Shown: positions 1-11,245, counted from the first letter of the stretch. The stretch is DNA of 64,000 nucleotides from Myxococcus virescens (GCF_900101905.1 NZ_FNAJ01000004.1:310001-374000); one strand, 5' to 3'. Program-made: numbers and translations. The notes: generated by a model from the letters alone, not told the origin.

Positions 1-552
1 GATGTCGGAGACATTGAGCCCGGTGCGGTTGGCGCACTTGACGATGTTCTGCGCGCTGGACACCGCGCCGGTGACGATATGGACCTTGGCCTCCAGCCGG
101 ACGCCCGCCATGCCCAGGGGCTCCTTGATGCCGCCCTGGTCGTCGATGATGAACTCCTGCGGGAGGACATGAATGACCTCCCGGTCCAGCGGAATCGCCA
201 CGGCCTTGGCCGCATCAATGACCCGGGCGATGTCCGCCTCGCGGACCTCCTTGTCCTTGACGGCGACGATGCCCTGGGAATTGAAGCCCTTGATGTGGCC
301 TCCGGCGATGCCCGTGTAGACGTGGGAAATCTCCGCCCCCGCCATGAGCTCCGCTTCTTCCACCGCGCGGCGGATGGAAGAGACGGTCGCCTCGATGTTC
401 ACCACCACGCCCTTGCGCAGACCCTTCGACGGATGCGTACCGATACCGATGATGTCGATGCCGCTGTCGGTCAGCTCTCCGACGATGGCGCAGATCTTCG
501 TCGTGCCGATGTCGAGGCCGACGATGATCTCCCCCGACTTCTGCTTCGCCAT
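1..552 (-). CDS. ftsA: Cell division protein FtsA (N-terminal part; runs off the window)
   Basis: Actin-like ATPase that tethers FtsZ to the membrane and recruits later divisome proteins. Only the first 184 codons are present; the C-terminal half, including the amphipathic membrane helix, lies beyond the left edge. The N-terminus reads MAKQKSGEIIVGLDIGTTKI, the phosphate-1 loop of the actin/Hsp70 fold (GLDIGTT). The family-specific 1C subdomain follows, with THPSKGLRKGVVVNIEAT and later HVYTGIAGGHIKG. The ATG at 552 has a GGGAGGG ribosome site just upstream. It is the last visible gene of the dcw run, 46 bases after ftsQ, and ftsZ would be expected next. Confidence 0.95.
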   Translation of the reverse strand, partial: MAKQKSGEIIVGLDIGTTKICAIVGELTDSGIDIIGIGTHPSKGLRKGVVVNIEATVSSIRRAVEEAELMAGAEISHVYTGIAGGHIKGFNSQGIVAVKDKEVREADIARVIDAAKAVAIPLDREVIHVLPQEFIIDDQGGIKEPLGMAGVRLEAKVHIVTGAVSSAQNIVKCANRTGLNVSDI

Positions 553-598
553 GACAACCCTCCCAGGCCCCCCACTCTCGTGAAAGGGGCGCGTCCTC

Positions 599-1453
599 TT
601 ACCGCATCGAAGCCCCGCTCCTCTCGGACGCGGGGCTCGAAATCTTCACCGCCACCCAGCCGGGCCGGGCACGGTTATCCAGGTGAATGATCTCCGCTGC
701 AAGCCCCCTCGCACCCAGTTCGCGCCGGACACGGGCAAGACGCTGCAGCTTGACCTCTGAATCTCCTTCACCCAGGCGCACTTCCTGCCCGGACGCCGTC
801 ACCAGCGCCAGGCTCTGCGCCTCCAGGCGGACCTCCGACAACTGTTCGGCCTTCTCGGGTGACAGCCGCGCGTACGCGCTGGCCACCGTCAGCGCCGAAC
901 GGAGGCGCTCCCGCGCCGCCGCCGGGTCCGCCACATAACCTTCCCGGTCCAGGCCCGTCACCAGGGGCAGGTCCAGTCCGTCCCCGGGCGTCACCCGCTT
1001 GAAGGGCTCGCCCTCCTCGTCCAGGACGTACAGCTCCCCCAGCACCGCCATCGCCACCGGCACGTGCTCCGTCACCTCCACCGACACGCGGTTGGGGAAG
1101 CGACGCGTCACCTCCACCGTGCGCAGCCAGGGGTGCTGGTGCATGGCGCGCTCCAGCGCGTCCACGTCCAGCGTCCACAGGTTCTGCCCCTTCGTCAGCG
1201 CCGCCAGCCGCAGCAGCTCCACCCGGGAGGCGCGCTGGAGGCCGGAGAAGGACACCGCCTCCAGTTCGAAGCGCGGCGACGTCAGCGCCCACTCCCGCAG
1301 CGCCACCCCACCCCACACCAGCAGCCCGGTGCCCAGGGTCAGCCCCAGCACCTTGAGCACGCCCGGCCCATGCGAGCGCACCGCGCCCCGGACCGCCTCT
1401 TTCTGCTGGGCGGCGTCCTGACGGCGGCGGTTCTTGGATTTACCGAAGGCCAT
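599..1453 (-). CDS. ftsQ: Cell division protein FtsQ/DivIB
   Basis: Bitopic divisome protein that links the FtsL/FtsB module to FtsI/FtsW. 284 residues from the ATG at 1453: a short basic cytoplasmic tail (MAFGKSKNRRRQDAA), one membrane segment near residues 35-55, then a POTRA domain (FELEAVSFSGLQRASRVELL) and the FtsQ domain (LRTVEVTRRFPNRVSVEVTE). An in-frame GTG at 1498 would add 15 residues. Neither start has a clear ribosome site; the ATG is preferred because it gives a normal tail. It lies between ddl and ftsA, the usual dcw order. Confidence 0.92.
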   Translation of the reverse strand: MAFGKSKNRRRQDAAQQKEAVRGAVRSHGPGVLKVLGLTLGTGLLVWGGVALREWALTSPRFELEAVSFSGLQRASRVELLRLAALTKGQNLWTLDVDALERAMHQHPWLRTVEVTRRFPNRVSVEVTEHVPVAMAVLGELYVLDEEGEPFKRVTPGDGLDLPLVTGLDREGYVADPAAARERLRSALTVASAYARLSPEKAEQLSEVRLEAQSLALVTASGQEVRLGEGDSEVKLQRLARVRRELGARGLAAEIIHLDNRARPGWVAVKISSPASERSGASMR

Positions 1454-1607
1454 GGGGAGAAAAGGGTTGACGCATGCTGTGCCCGGTTCGGGAGCCACGC
1501 CAGTTTTTGGCTACAGGCACGTCGCTGTAGCGCAAGGCGCCACACAAGCGCTTCGGAAATTTTCGAAGGAGGCCGACGCCAAGTTGCGCCGGCCCCATAC
1601 CAGACGC

Positions 1608-2564
1608 TCAGGCCTTGAGACACGCGCCCAGCAGCAGGCGCTCACACAGGGCGGGAAAGTCGATACCGCGCCCCGCGGCAATCTTGGGCAAGAGGCTCGA
1701 GGCCGTCATGCCCGGCAGCGTATTGGTTTCCAGCAGGAACACATCGCCTCCGTCGGTGACGATGACGTCCGACCGCGAGCCCCCGCTACACCCCAGGGCC
1801 TGGTGCGCGGCCAGGCACACCTCGTTCACCCGCGCATACTGATCCGGAGGCAGGGGCGCGGGGAAGAGGTACTGCGTGCCGGTGCCCGCCTTGTACTTCG
1901 CGTCATAGTCGTAGAACTCGCGCGCGGCGCGGACCTCGATGACGCCCAGGGCCTCATCGTCCAGCACGCCACCCTGCACTTCGCGTCCCTTGACGAACTG
2001 CTCCACCAGCAGGGTGCCCGCGTACTTCGCCGCATCCGTCACGGCGGCCTCGTAGGCGTCCCGCGTCTTGCAGATGTGCACGCCCACGCTGCTGCCTTCG
2101 CGGCTGGGCTTCACCACCACTGGAAACGGGAAGGGCAGGCTGTCCGCCGCCGCCAGCGCCGACGCGGCGTCCCGAAAGGAACGGTACGCGGGCGTGGGGA
2201 TGCCGTGGGCCACGTAGACCTGCTTGGCGTACACCTTGTCCATGCCCAGCGCGGAGGCCAGCACGCCGCTGCCGGTATAAGGAATGAAGAGCGACTCCAG
2301 CAGTCCCTGGAGACAGCCGTCCTCGCCATAACGCCCGTGGACGGCCAGCCACGCCACGTCCACCTTCTCCGCCGCCAGGCGCGCGGGCAAATCCCGGCCC
2401 ACGTCAATCTCCACCACGTCGTAGCCCAGCCCGCGCAGCGCCCCGGAGACCGCCTCACCGGTGCGCAGGGATACGTCGCGCTCCGCGGACATTCCGCCCA
2501 ACAGCACACCGACACGCTTCTGCTTGAGCTCGTCCTTCGTGAAGGCACCGCGGTTCGGAGTCAC
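1608..2564 (-). CDS. ddl: D-alanine--D-alanine ligase
   Basis: ATP-grasp enzyme that makes the D-Ala-D-Ala dipeptide later added to UDP-MurNAc-tripeptide by MurF. 318 residues, normal for DdlB-type enzymes. Visible motifs are VGVLLGGMSAERDVSLRTG at the N-terminus, VAWLAVHGRYGEDGCLQGLL, the ATP-grasp PVVVKPSREGSSVGV, and the C-terminal metal/ligand segment VFLLETNTLPGMTASSLLP. The GTG start overlaps the murB stop as GTGA and has GGGAGA seven bases upstream, so it is translationally coupled to murB. Confidence 0.95.
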   Translation of the reverse strand: MTPNRGAFTKDELKQKRVGVLLGGMSAERDVSLRTGEAVSGALRGLGYDVVEIDVGRDLPARLAAEKVDVAWLAVHGRYGEDGCLQGLLESLFIPYTGSGVLASALGMDKVYAKQVYVAHGIPTPAYRSFRDAASALAAADSLPFPFPVVVKPSREGSSVGVHICKTRDAYEAAVTDAAKYAGTLLVEQFVKGREVQGGVLDDEALGVIEVRAAREFYDYDAKYKAGTGTQYLFPAPLPPDQYARVNEVCLAAHQALGCSGGSRSDVIVTDGGDVFLLETNTLPGMTASSLLPKIAAGRGIDFPALCERLLLGACLKA

Positions 2565-3493
2565 AGGAAGTCTCCCAGGCGCTTGACTTCGGGTTTCATG
2601 TCAACGCCGGACTGCTCGAGCACCCGCTGCCGCATGAGGGTGACGAGTCCCAGCACGTCGCGGGCGGTGGCACCGCCCAGGTTCACAATCCAGTTGGCGT
2701 GCAGGGTGGACACCTGCGCGCGCCCCAGCGAGTACCCTTTCAGGCCCGCCAGTTCAATGAGCCGTCCGGCATGGTCGCCCGGCGGGTTGGTGAAGACGCT
2801 GCCGAAGTTGGGCTGACTGAGCGGCTGTGTCCGTTTCCGGTAACCCAGGTCCGCGTCCATGACGGCCTTGGAGGCCACCACGTCCCCCTTGCGCAGCGCG
2901 AAACGCACCCGGGTGACGACGCCGCCTGGCGGCAACTCGGAGTGACGGTAGGAATACGGCACCTGCGCCTTCGTCAGCCACCCCACCCCGTCCGCCGTGG
3001 CCACTTCCACCGCCTCGATGACGCAGAAGGCCTCGCCGTTCTTGGTGCCGGCGTTCATCGACACCGCGCCGCCGAGCGTGCCGGGGATGCCGGCCAGGAA
3101 CTCCGCGCCCACCAGCGCGTGGGCCCGCATGACGTTGATGAGGCGGACGATGGCCGCCCCCGCGCCCAGGGTGAGCCACCCTTCCTCGGGGCCCACGTCG
3201 GCCACCTCCGGAAAGAGGTCTCCTGGCAGCTTCAGCGTCAGGCCGGGCACCCCGCCGTCCCCCACCAGCGTGTTGGCGCCGCCGCCCAGAATCGAAACGG
3301 GGACACCCTCTTCGCGCGCCAGCTTCAGCAGCGCCACCAGGGCGTCTGGCGAGCGCGGGCGCACCAGGGCTTCCGCGGCGCCGCCGGCCCGGACGCTGGT
3401 GAGAGGCGCCAGCGGTTCGCCCGCCTTCACCTCGCAGCCGCCCAGCGACTCCACGCGCGTCGCCAGCGCCGTCTTCACGCCCGCTTCCACCAT
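2561..3493 (-). CDS. murB: UDP-N-acetylenolpyruvoylglucosamine reductase MurB
   Basis: FAD enzyme that reduces UDP-GlcNAc-enolpyruvate to UDP-MurNAc, the second committed step of peptidoglycan precursor synthesis. 310 residues from the ATG at 3493, four bases after the murC stop. The FAD-binding region shows TSVRAGGAAEALVRPRS and VSILGGGANTLVGDGGVPGL. The substrate region has FLAGIPGTLGGAVSMNAGT and YRHSELPPG. The late QPNFGSVFTNPPGDHAGRLI carries the conserved Ser of the reductase active site. It has the type I length, with the usual Tyr loop. In-frame sequence upstream of 3493 lies inside murC and is not likely coding. Confidence 0.95.
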   Translation of the reverse strand: MVEAGVKTALATRVESLGGCEVKAGEPLAPLTSVRAGGAAEALVRPRSPDALVALLKLAREEGVPVSILGGGANTLVGDGGVPGLTLKLPGDLFPEVADVGPEEGWLTLGAGAAIVRLINVMRAHALVGAEFLAGIPGTLGGAVSMNAGTKNGEAFCVIEAVEVATADGVGWLTKAQVPYSYRHSELPPGGVVTRVRFALRKGDVVASKAVMDADLGYRKRTQPLSQPNFGSVFTNPPGDHAGRLIELAGLKGYSLGRAQVSTLHANWIVNLGGATARDVLGLVTLMRQRVLEQSGVDMKPEVKRLGDFL

Positions 3494-3497
3494 GGCG

Positions 3498-4912
<1,415 letters not shown>

Positions 4913-4916
<4 letters not shown>

Positions 4917-6064
4917 GAATGGCTCCTGGGGGCCTTCTTCTCGGCTTCGATGGGGGTGCGCTCGCGGCCGTTGGGGCCCCACGTCTGGACCATCAGGTCC
5001 ACGCACACGTCCGCCAGTTCCTTGGCGGCCTCGGGGCGGCCCAACAGGCCCGCCTTCTTCTCCATGCTCTTGAGGCGCTCGGGGTGGCTCTTCAGCTCAC
5101 GCACCGTCTGCGCCAGCTTTTCCCCGGTGAGCTCCGACTCGCGGAACATCAGCGCCGCGCCCGCATCCACCAACGCCCGCGCGTTGACGGCCTGGTGGTC
5201 GTCCGTGGCGTGCGGGAAGGGAATCAGGATGCTGGCCTTCTTACAGACGGTCAGCTCCGCGAGGGTCGTCGCGCCGGCGCGACAGACGACGAGGTCCGCG
5301 CGGGCATAGGCGCTGGACATGTCGTCGATGAACTCCACCACCTCCGCCTGGAAGCCCTTGTCCGCGTAGCCCTTGCGCACCGACTCCAGGTCGTTCTTCC
5401 CCGTCTGGTGGACGAAGTGCAGGCTGTCCTTCAGGTCGCCCAGCGAGTCCAGCGCTTCCGTCATCCGCTGGTTGATGCCCCGCGCGCCCAGGCTGCCGCC
5501 GAAGACGAGCACGGAGAAGCGCTCGTGCGCGACGTGGCTGCGCAGGTAGTTGTCCATCAGCTTGCGACGGATGGGGTTGCCGATGAGCTGGACCTTCTTC
5601 TCCGGGAAGAAGGCGCGCGCTTCCTCGAAGGCGATGAACACCACGCGCACGATGCGGCCCAGCACCTTGTTGGTGAAGCCGGGCAGCGCGTTCTGCTCCT
5701 GGATGGCGGTGGGGATGCCCATCAGCCACGCGGCCAGCACCACCGGCCCGCTGGCGTAGCCACCCACGCCCACCACCACGTCCGGCTTCTGCCGGGCGAG
5801 GATGCGAAAGGACTCGATGAAGGCCAGCGGCAGCGCGAAGAGCGCCTTGAGCAGGGACACGAAGCCTTTGCCCTTGAGGCCCTGCACCTTCACCAGCTCC
5901 AGCGGATAACCTTCCTTCGGCACCACGCGCGACTCGATGCCACGCTCGGTGCCCACGAAGACGACCTCGTTGCGGTGATGCCGTGTCACCACCTCTTCCG
6001 CCAGGGCGATGCCCGGAAAGAGATGTCCGCCCGTGCCCCCACCCGCGATGAGCACCTTCATCAT
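4913..6064 (-). CDS. murG: Lipid II synthase MurG (undecaprenyl-PP-MurNAc-pentapeptide GlcNAc transferase)
   Basis: GT28 glycosyltransferase that adds GlcNAc to lipid I on the inner face of the membrane, making lipid II. 383 residues. The start codons ATG-ATG at 6064/6061 overlap the ftsW stop as ATGA. Motifs seen: [20 protein letters not shown] (first G-loop), [38 protein letters not shown] (second G-loop) and [14 protein letters not shown] with a following PHATDDHQ that binds the UDP moiety. Its place next to ftsW, the SEDS polymerase, is the classical dcw order. Confidence 0.96.
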
Positions 6065-7227
6065 GCCGCCACCTCCCGCATGTCGGTTCCCACCCGGCTG
6101 GGCCTCGCGACCCCCTGGGTGTTCGCGCTCAACGACAACAGCACTCCAGCCGCACCCATCAACACCACCAGCGACGAACCTCCGTACGACACGAAGGGCA
6201 GCGTCAGCCCCTTCGTCGGCAGCAACCCCATGGCCACGCACATGTTGACCGCGGCCTGGAACGCGATGATGGAGCTGATGCCCAGCCCCAGGTACGTTCC
6301 GAACGTCTCCCCCGCCGCCAGGCTGGCCCGGACGCCGCGCCACAGGACGACGCCGTACAGCACCACCAGCAGGCCCACGCCAATGAGGCCCGTCTCCTCG
6401 GCGATGATGGAGAAGATGAAGTCAGTGTGGGCTTCCGGCAGGAAGAAGAGCTTCTGCCGCCCGTCGCCCAGGCCCAGGCCCACCACGCCGCCCGAACCGA
6501 TGGACATCAGCGACTCGGCCACCTGGTAGCCCACGTCATGCCGGTGCGCCCACGGGTCCATGAAGGCCAGGATGCGCTTCATGCGGTACGGACTGGAGGC
6601 AATGGCCACGTAGGCCAGGGGCAACGCCAGCAGCACCATGCCGACCAGGTAGCTCAGCTTCGCGCCGGCCGCGAACAGCAGCACGAAGAGCATGAACACC
6701 AGCAGCACGCTGCTGCCGAAGTCGGGCTGCATCATACAAAGCAACACCAGGATGCCGCACAGCGCGAGGTGCGGAACGAAGCCCACGGAGAACTTCGCCA
6801 CCTTCTCCCGCTTCTTCGCCAGCGAGTAGGACAGGTAGACGACCCAGGCGAACTTCGCCACCTCCGCCGGCTGCAGGCCAAAGCCCGGCAGGCGAATCCA
6901 CCGCCGCGCGCCGCCCGCCGTGCTGCCGATGCCGGGGATGTTCACCAGCACCAACAGGACGATGGCCGCCAGCAGCAGCGGATAGGCCCAGCGCGCCAGC
7001 CGGCGCCAGCCGACCTTCATGGCCACGGCCATGGCGACCAGCCCCAGACCCGCGGCGACGAGCTGCCGCTTGAGGAAGTAGAGGCTGTCGCCCAGCTTGT
7101 CCTGCGCGAGCACCGCGCTGGCCGAGTACACCATCACCAGCCCGAAGCTCACGAGCCCGAGCACCGCGCAAAGCAGCACCGGGTCGAAGCGCACGAGGGC
7201 GGAGGACGGAGGAGAAGGGGTCTTCAT
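6061..7227 (-). CDS. ftsW: SEDS peptidoglycan glycosyltransferase FtsW
   Basis: Polytopic septal glycan polymerase that works with the transpeptidase FtsI. 388 residues from the ATG at 7227, with about ten hydrophobic segments. Family motifs include the early FGLVMVYSASA, GSTAGGARRWIRLPGFGLQP in the first large periplasmic loop, AEVAKFAWVVYLS, the periplasmic VAESLMSIGSGGVVGLGLGD and the C-terminal LPTKGLTLPFVSYGGSSLV. It lies four bases after the murD stop and overlaps murG by four bases, so all three are probably coupled. Confidence 0.95.
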   Translation of the reverse strand: MKTPSPPSSALVRFDPVLLCAVLGLVSFGLVMVYSASAVLAQDKLGDSLYFLKRQLVAAGLGLVAMAVAMKVGWRRLARWAYPLLLAAIVLLVLVNIPGIGSTAGGARRWIRLPGFGLQPAEVAKFAWVVYLSYSLAKKREKVAKFSVGFVPHLALCGILVLLCMMQPDFGSSVLLVFMLFVLLFAAGAKLSYLVGMVLLALPLAYVAIASSPYRMKRILAFMDPWAHRHDVGYQVAESLMSIGSGGVVGLGLGDGRQKLFFLPEAHTDFIFSIIAEETGLIGVGLLVVLYGVVLWRGVRASLAAGETFGTYLGLGISSIIAFQAAVNMCVAMGLLPTKGLTLPFVSYGGSSLVVLMGAAGVLLSLSANTQGVARPSRVGTDMREVAA

Positions 7228-7231
7228 GCCG

Positions 7232-8599
7232 TCACAGCGCCTCCACCAGGCGCTTGAACGAATCGCCCCGGTCCTCGAAGTTCTTGAACTGATCGAAGGA
7301 CGCGCACGCGGGCGACAGCAGCACCGTGTCACCCCGCTCCGCCAACTCTCGCGCCCGCGCCACCGCATGGGCCAGGGTGCCACACGCGTGGACCTGCGCC
7401 GCGCCGGCATAGGCCCGGGCCAGCGTGTCCGCGTCGTCGCCGATGGTGAGCACGCCCTTCACCTTGCCCTGCCCCGCCTCCACCATGGGCGCGTACGACG
7501 CGCCCTTGCCCTTGCCGCCGGCAATCAGCCACACGCCGCTGGAAAACGCGCGCAGCGCCACCAGCACCGAATCCACGTTGGTGGCCTTCGAGTCATTCAC
7601 CCACTCGATGCCATCCAGCACGCGCACGCTCTCCAGCCGGTGTGGCAGGCCCGGGTAGCCGTCCAGCCCCGCCTGCACCTCGCCGGAAGTGACGCCTCCC
7701 AGGCGCGCCAGCAGCGCCGCCGCCATCGCGTTCTGCGCGTTGTGGGCACCGCGCAGCGCGCGGTTCGTCAGCGTGTAGTGCTCGCCCAGGAAGGCCAGCC
7801 GGAAGCCGCCCGGCTCCGCCACCGCCAGGCCCGCCAGCGTCGGGGCGTCCGCCACCGGCTTGCCCGTGAGGCTGAAGCCGTACACTGGCGCCTTCGCGCC
7901 GCGCGCCAGGCCCAGCACGTCCGCGTCGTCCGCGTTCACGACCGCGAAGTCACCGGCCTGCTGCTGCTGGAAGATGCGCGCCTTCGCCTCGCCGTACGCC
8001 GCGTGGCTGGGATAGCGGTCGATGTGGTCCGGCGTCAGGTTGAGGATGGCCGCGCCCCGAGGGCGCAGCGTGCGGATGCCCTCCAACTGGTAGCTGGACA
8101 GCTCCACCACCAGCGCGTCCCAGTCGTCCGGAGACATGGCCGCCTCGCTGAAAGGCCGGCCCAGGTTTCCACCCACGAAGGTGCGCTTGCCGCCGCTGGC
8201 GAAGAGCGTGCCGGTGAGCGCCGTGGTGGTGCTCTTGCCGTTGGTGCCGGTGATGCCGAACAGCGGCACGCCGGACAGCAGCCGGCCCGCCAGTTCGACC
8301 TCGCCCCACACCGCCACGCCCGCCGCGCGCGCGGCCTGGATTTCCGGCAGCGCCAGCGGCACGCCCGGGCTCACCACCACCAGGTCCTGCGACGCGAGCA
8401 GCCCCGGCGGCGTGGGCCCGGACACCAGCGTGGCGCCCTGCGCCTTCACCTCGTGGGCCACCGCGCCCAGCGCGTCCTCGCCACGTGCGTCCAGCGCCGT
8501 GACGTCCGCGCCCAGCTGACGCAGCAGGCGCAGCGCGGCCACGCCGCTCTTCGCGAGCCCGAACACCAGCACCTTCTGACCGGACAGCGCCAACGTCAT
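7232..8599 (-). CDS. murD: UDP-N-acetylmuramoylalanine--D-glutamate ligase MurD
   Basis: Mur ligase that adds D-Glu to UDP-MurNAc-L-Ala. 455 residues, normal length. The N-terminus MTLALSGQKVLVFGLAKSG is the UDP-binding Rossmann fold; FGITGTNGKSTTTALTGTLF is the ATP loop; ILNLTPDHIDRYPSHAAYG holds the central-domain metal region; and VRVLDGIEWVNDSKATNVDS with WLIAGGKGKGASY are the C-terminal domain signatures of MurD. The ATG at 8599 is 19 bases after the mraY stop. Confidence 0.95.
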   Translation of the reverse strand: MTLALSGQKVLVFGLAKSGVAALRLLRQLGADVTALDARGEDALGAVAHEVKAQGATLVSGPTPPGLLASQDLVVVSPGVPLALPEIQAARAAGVAVWGEVELAGRLLSGVPLFGITGTNGKSTTTALTGTLFASGGKRTFVGGNLGRPFSEAAMSPDDWDALVVELSSYQLEGIRTLRPRGAAILNLTPDHIDRYPSHAAYGEAKARIFQQQQAGDFAVVNADDADVLGLARGAKAPVYGFSLTGKPVADAPTLAGLAVAEPGGFRLAFLGEHYTLTNRALRGAHNAQNAMAAALLARLGGVTSGEVQAGLDGYPGLPHRLESVRVLDGIEWVNDSKATNVDSVLVALRAFSSGVWLIAGGKGKGASYAPMVEAGQGKVKGVLTIGDDADTLARAYAGAAQVHACGTLAHAVARARELAERGDTVLLSPACASFDQFKNFEDRGDSFKRLVEAL

Positions 8600-8618
8600 G
8601 GCCGTGCCACCTCCGGCT

Positions 8619-9797
8619 TCAGCGGAGCTTCAGGGACAGGAGCGCCACGCCACCACAGAGGATGGAGACGATCCAGAAACGGACGATGATCTTCGGCTCG
8701 GCCATCCCTTTGAGCTCGAAGTGATGGTGCACCGGCGCCATCTTGAAGACGCGCTTGCCCGTCATCTTGAAGGACGTGACCTGAATCATCACGCTCAGGA
8801 TTTCGGCGAAGAAGATGCCGTGGATGATGGCGGACACCACCTCGTTCTTGGACAGCATCGCCAGCCCGCCCAGCGCGCCGCCCAGGGCCAGCGAGCCGAT
8901 GTCGCCCATGAAGACGGAGGCCGGGTAGGTGTTGAACCACAGGAACGAGATGCCCGCGCCGACGATGGCCGCGCAGAACACCGCCAGCTCCGCGCCGCCC
9001 GGCACCTGGAGCACGCCCAGGTACTGGTACAGCGGCGTGGCCACCAGCTTCGACACGCCGCCCACCACCTCCGCGTCCGCGATGCTCAGCGTGGTGCCCG
9101 CCACGTAGCAGAGCACCGCGAAGGTGATGGCGGACACGATGGTGGGGACGATGGCCAGACCGTCCAGGCCGTCCGTGAGGTTCACCGCGTTGGACGTGCC
9201 CACGACGACAATCCACGCGAAGAAGACGTAGAACCAGCCCAGGTCCGGGTTGAACCAGCGCGTGGGGATGAAGGGCAGCGTCAGCTTGGTATTGATGAGC
9301 AGCGTGGGGCCGAAGGAGCCGTCCGGCAGCGTCCACGTCGTCAGCAGACCGAACACGGCGACCAGGAAGAAGAAGGTCTGCAGCACCATCTTCTTGCGCC
9401 CGGCCAGGCCCTTGGAGTTGCGCTTGGACAGCTTGAGCCAGTCATCCAGGAAGCCGATGAAGCCGTAGCCCAGCGTCAGGAGCAGCATCACCCAGACGGC
9501 GCGGCTCTTCAGGTCCGCGAACAGCAGCGTGCCCGCCGCGATGCACAGCAGGATGAGCGCGCCGCCCATGGTGGGCGTGCCCTTCTTCTTCTGGTGCGAG
9601 TCCGGCGTGTCCTCGCGCACGTTGCTCTGCCCGTGCTGCTTCAGCCGCAGCCGGGCGATGAGCTTGGGCCCGATGAGCATGCCCAGGAGGAGCGCGAAGA
9701 CGCCCGCGGCGATGATGCGGAAGGTGGGGTAGCGCAGGAAGTTGAGAACGCGCCCCGCCTCGGAGTTCTGGATGACCTCGTAGAGGAGGTACAGCAC
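8619..9797 (-). CDS. mraY: Phospho-N-acetylmuramoyl-pentapeptide transferase MraY
   Basis: Integral membrane enzyme that moves phospho-MurNAc-pentapeptide onto undecaprenyl phosphate, forming lipid I. 392 residues with about ten membrane helices. Diagnostic motifs: KKKGTPTMGGALI near the N-terminus, LGYGFIGFLDDWLKLSKRNS with the catalytic Asp pair, NAVNLTDGLDGLAI with a further catalytic Asp, and MAPVHHHFELKGM, the His loop that binds the nucleotide. It is somewhat longer than the E. coli enzyme because of an enlarged loop around residues 130-170. The GTG at 9797 shares one base with the murF stop. Confidence 0.96.
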   Translation of the reverse strand: MLYLLYEVIQNSEAGRVLNFLRYPTFRIIAAGVFALLLGMLIGPKLIARLRLKQHGQSNVREDTPDSHQKKKGTPTMGGALILLCIAAGTLLFADLKSRAVWVMLLLTLGYGFIGFLDDWLKLSKRNSKGLAGRKKMVLQTFFFLVAVFGLLTTWTLPDGSFGPTLLINTKLTLPFIPTRWFNPDLGWFYVFFAWIVVVGTSNAVNLTDGLDGLAIVPTIVSAITFAVLCYVAGTTLSIADAEVVGGVSKLVATPLYQYLGVLQVPGGAELAVFCAAIVGAGISFLWFNTYPASVFMGDIGSLALGGALGGLAMLSKNEVVSAIIHGIFFAEILSVMIQVTSFKMTGKRVFKMAPVHHHFELKGMAEPKIIVRFWIVSILCGGVALLSLKLR

Positions 9798-11197
9798 TAG
9801 TGGTTTCCTCCGGGGACGGCCGTGCCCGTCAGGGCGGCCACCACCCGTTCCAGCCGCATGCCGCGGCTGCCCTTCACCAGCACCACGTCACCTTCGCGAA
9901 GCCGCGGCGCCAACCACGCCATCAGCGGCTCCACGTCGGTGAAGTGGGCGGCGGATTCACCCATGGAAGCGGCCTCCCACCCCTTCAAGGAGCGGGGACC
10001 GAAAAATGCCGCCAGCGCCGCGTGCGAGGGAATCTGGCCGCCCAGGCGCGCGTGCTCCTCGAGCTCGCCCGGCCCCAGCTCCAGCATGTCCCCCAGCACC
10101 ACCACGGCCCGGCCACTCGCGGGCACCAGCGTGCCCAGCGTCTCCAGCGCGGCGTCCATGGAGGCCGGGTTGGCGTTGTAGCAGTCGTCGATGACCGTCA
10201 CGCCGTGCTGCCCGTCCACCACGTTGAGGCGCCGCGAGTACGGCCGCGCCGACTCCAGGCCGCGCACGCACTCCTCCGGCGTGTACCCCAGCGCCAGCGC
10301 CACCGCGAAGGCCGCCGTCGCGTTCTGCGCGTTGTGTGGCCCCACGAAGTGCAGCCGCACCGGCCACTCGCGGCCCAGGTGCCGCACCGTGGCCACCATG
10401 CCCTCGCGGCCCAGCGTCTTCACGTCCGCCAGCCGCACGTCCGCGTGCTCCGCCCGGCCGAACGTCAGCCGCTGCGCGCCGCTGCGCTCCGCCTGCGCGG
10501 GGATGAGCGCGTCGTCCACGTTCACCACAATGGTGGTGCCGTGCCCCATCTCCTGGAACAGCTCGCCCTCCGCCGCCGCCACGCCCTCGATGCTGCCCAG
10601 CCCTTCCAGGTGCTCGGGCTGGACCACCGTGATGACGCCCGCGTCCGGCTGGACGACGCGCGCCAGCCGCTCGATTTCCCCCGGCTGATTCATCCCCACT
10701 TCGATGACCGCCGCGACGTGGCGCGGCTCCAGCCGGAAGAGCGTCAGCGGGACGCCAATCTCGTTGTTGAGGTTGCCCTCGGTCTTCAGCGCCGGCCCGC
10801 GCGTGGCCAGGATGGCGCCCACCATCTCCTTGGTGGTCGTCTTCCCGTTGGAGCCACCCACCGCGCACACCGGAATCCGGAAGCGCTGACGGTGGTGCCG
10901 TCCCAGCGCGCCCAGGGCCCGCAGGGTGTCATCCACTTCATAGAGCGTCAGCCCGTCGGGCAGCGCGGGCAACGGGCGCCCGCGTGCCACCACCGCGCCA
11001 GCCGCCCCGCCCTTCGCCGCGGCGTCCACGAAAGCGTGGGCGTCGAAGCGCTCACCCACCAGGGCCACGAAGAGGCACCCGGGGGTGAGTGCCCGCGTGT
11101 CGGTACAGACGGTAGCGTAGGCGGCCGGGGCCGGGCCGCCACGCCGGGTCGCCCCGGTCGCCTGCACCACCTCTTCGTCGCTGAAGGAAGCTGCCAT
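9797..11197 (-). CDS. murF: UDP-N-acetylmuramoyl-tripeptide--D-alanyl-D-alanine ligase MurF
   Basis: Adds the D-Ala-D-Ala dipeptide made by Ddl to UDP-MurNAc-tripeptide, the last soluble precursor step. 466 residues. It shows the N-terminal substrate domain (YATVCTDTRALTPGCLFVAL), the ATP loop VCAVGGSNGKTTTKEMVGAI, the conserved EIGVPLTLFRL, VIEVGMNQPGEIERLARVV and DDCYNANPASMDAAL, and a C-terminal GDVVLVKGSRGMRLERVV. The ATG at 11197 is 48 bases after the murE stop; the stop abuts mraY. Confidence 0.95.
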   Translation of the reverse strand: MAASFSDEEVVQATGATRRGGPAPAAYATVCTDTRALTPGCLFVALVGERFDAHAFVDAAAKGGAAGAVVARGRPLPALPDGLTLYEVDDTLRALGALGRHHRQRFRIPVCAVGGSNGKTTTKEMVGAILATRGPALKTEGNLNNEIGVPLTLFRLEPRHVAAVIEVGMNQPGEIERLARVVQPDAGVITVVQPEHLEGLGSIEGVAAAEGELFQEMGHGTTIVVNVDDALIPAQAERSGAQRLTFGRAEHADVRLADVKTLGREGMVATVRHLGREWPVRLHFVGPHNAQNATAAFAVALALGYTPEECVRGLESARPYSRRLNVVDGQHGVTVIDDCYNANPASMDAALETLGTLVPASGRAVVVLGDMLELGPGELEEHARLGGQIPSHAALAAFFGPRSLKGWEAASMGESAAHFTDVEPLMAWLAPRLREGDVVLVKGSRGMRLERVVAALTGTAVPGGNH

Positions 11198-11245
11198 GGT
11201 GTGAGAGATGGGCGGGCGGGTCGACGGGGCTTGGGAGGCTCGGGC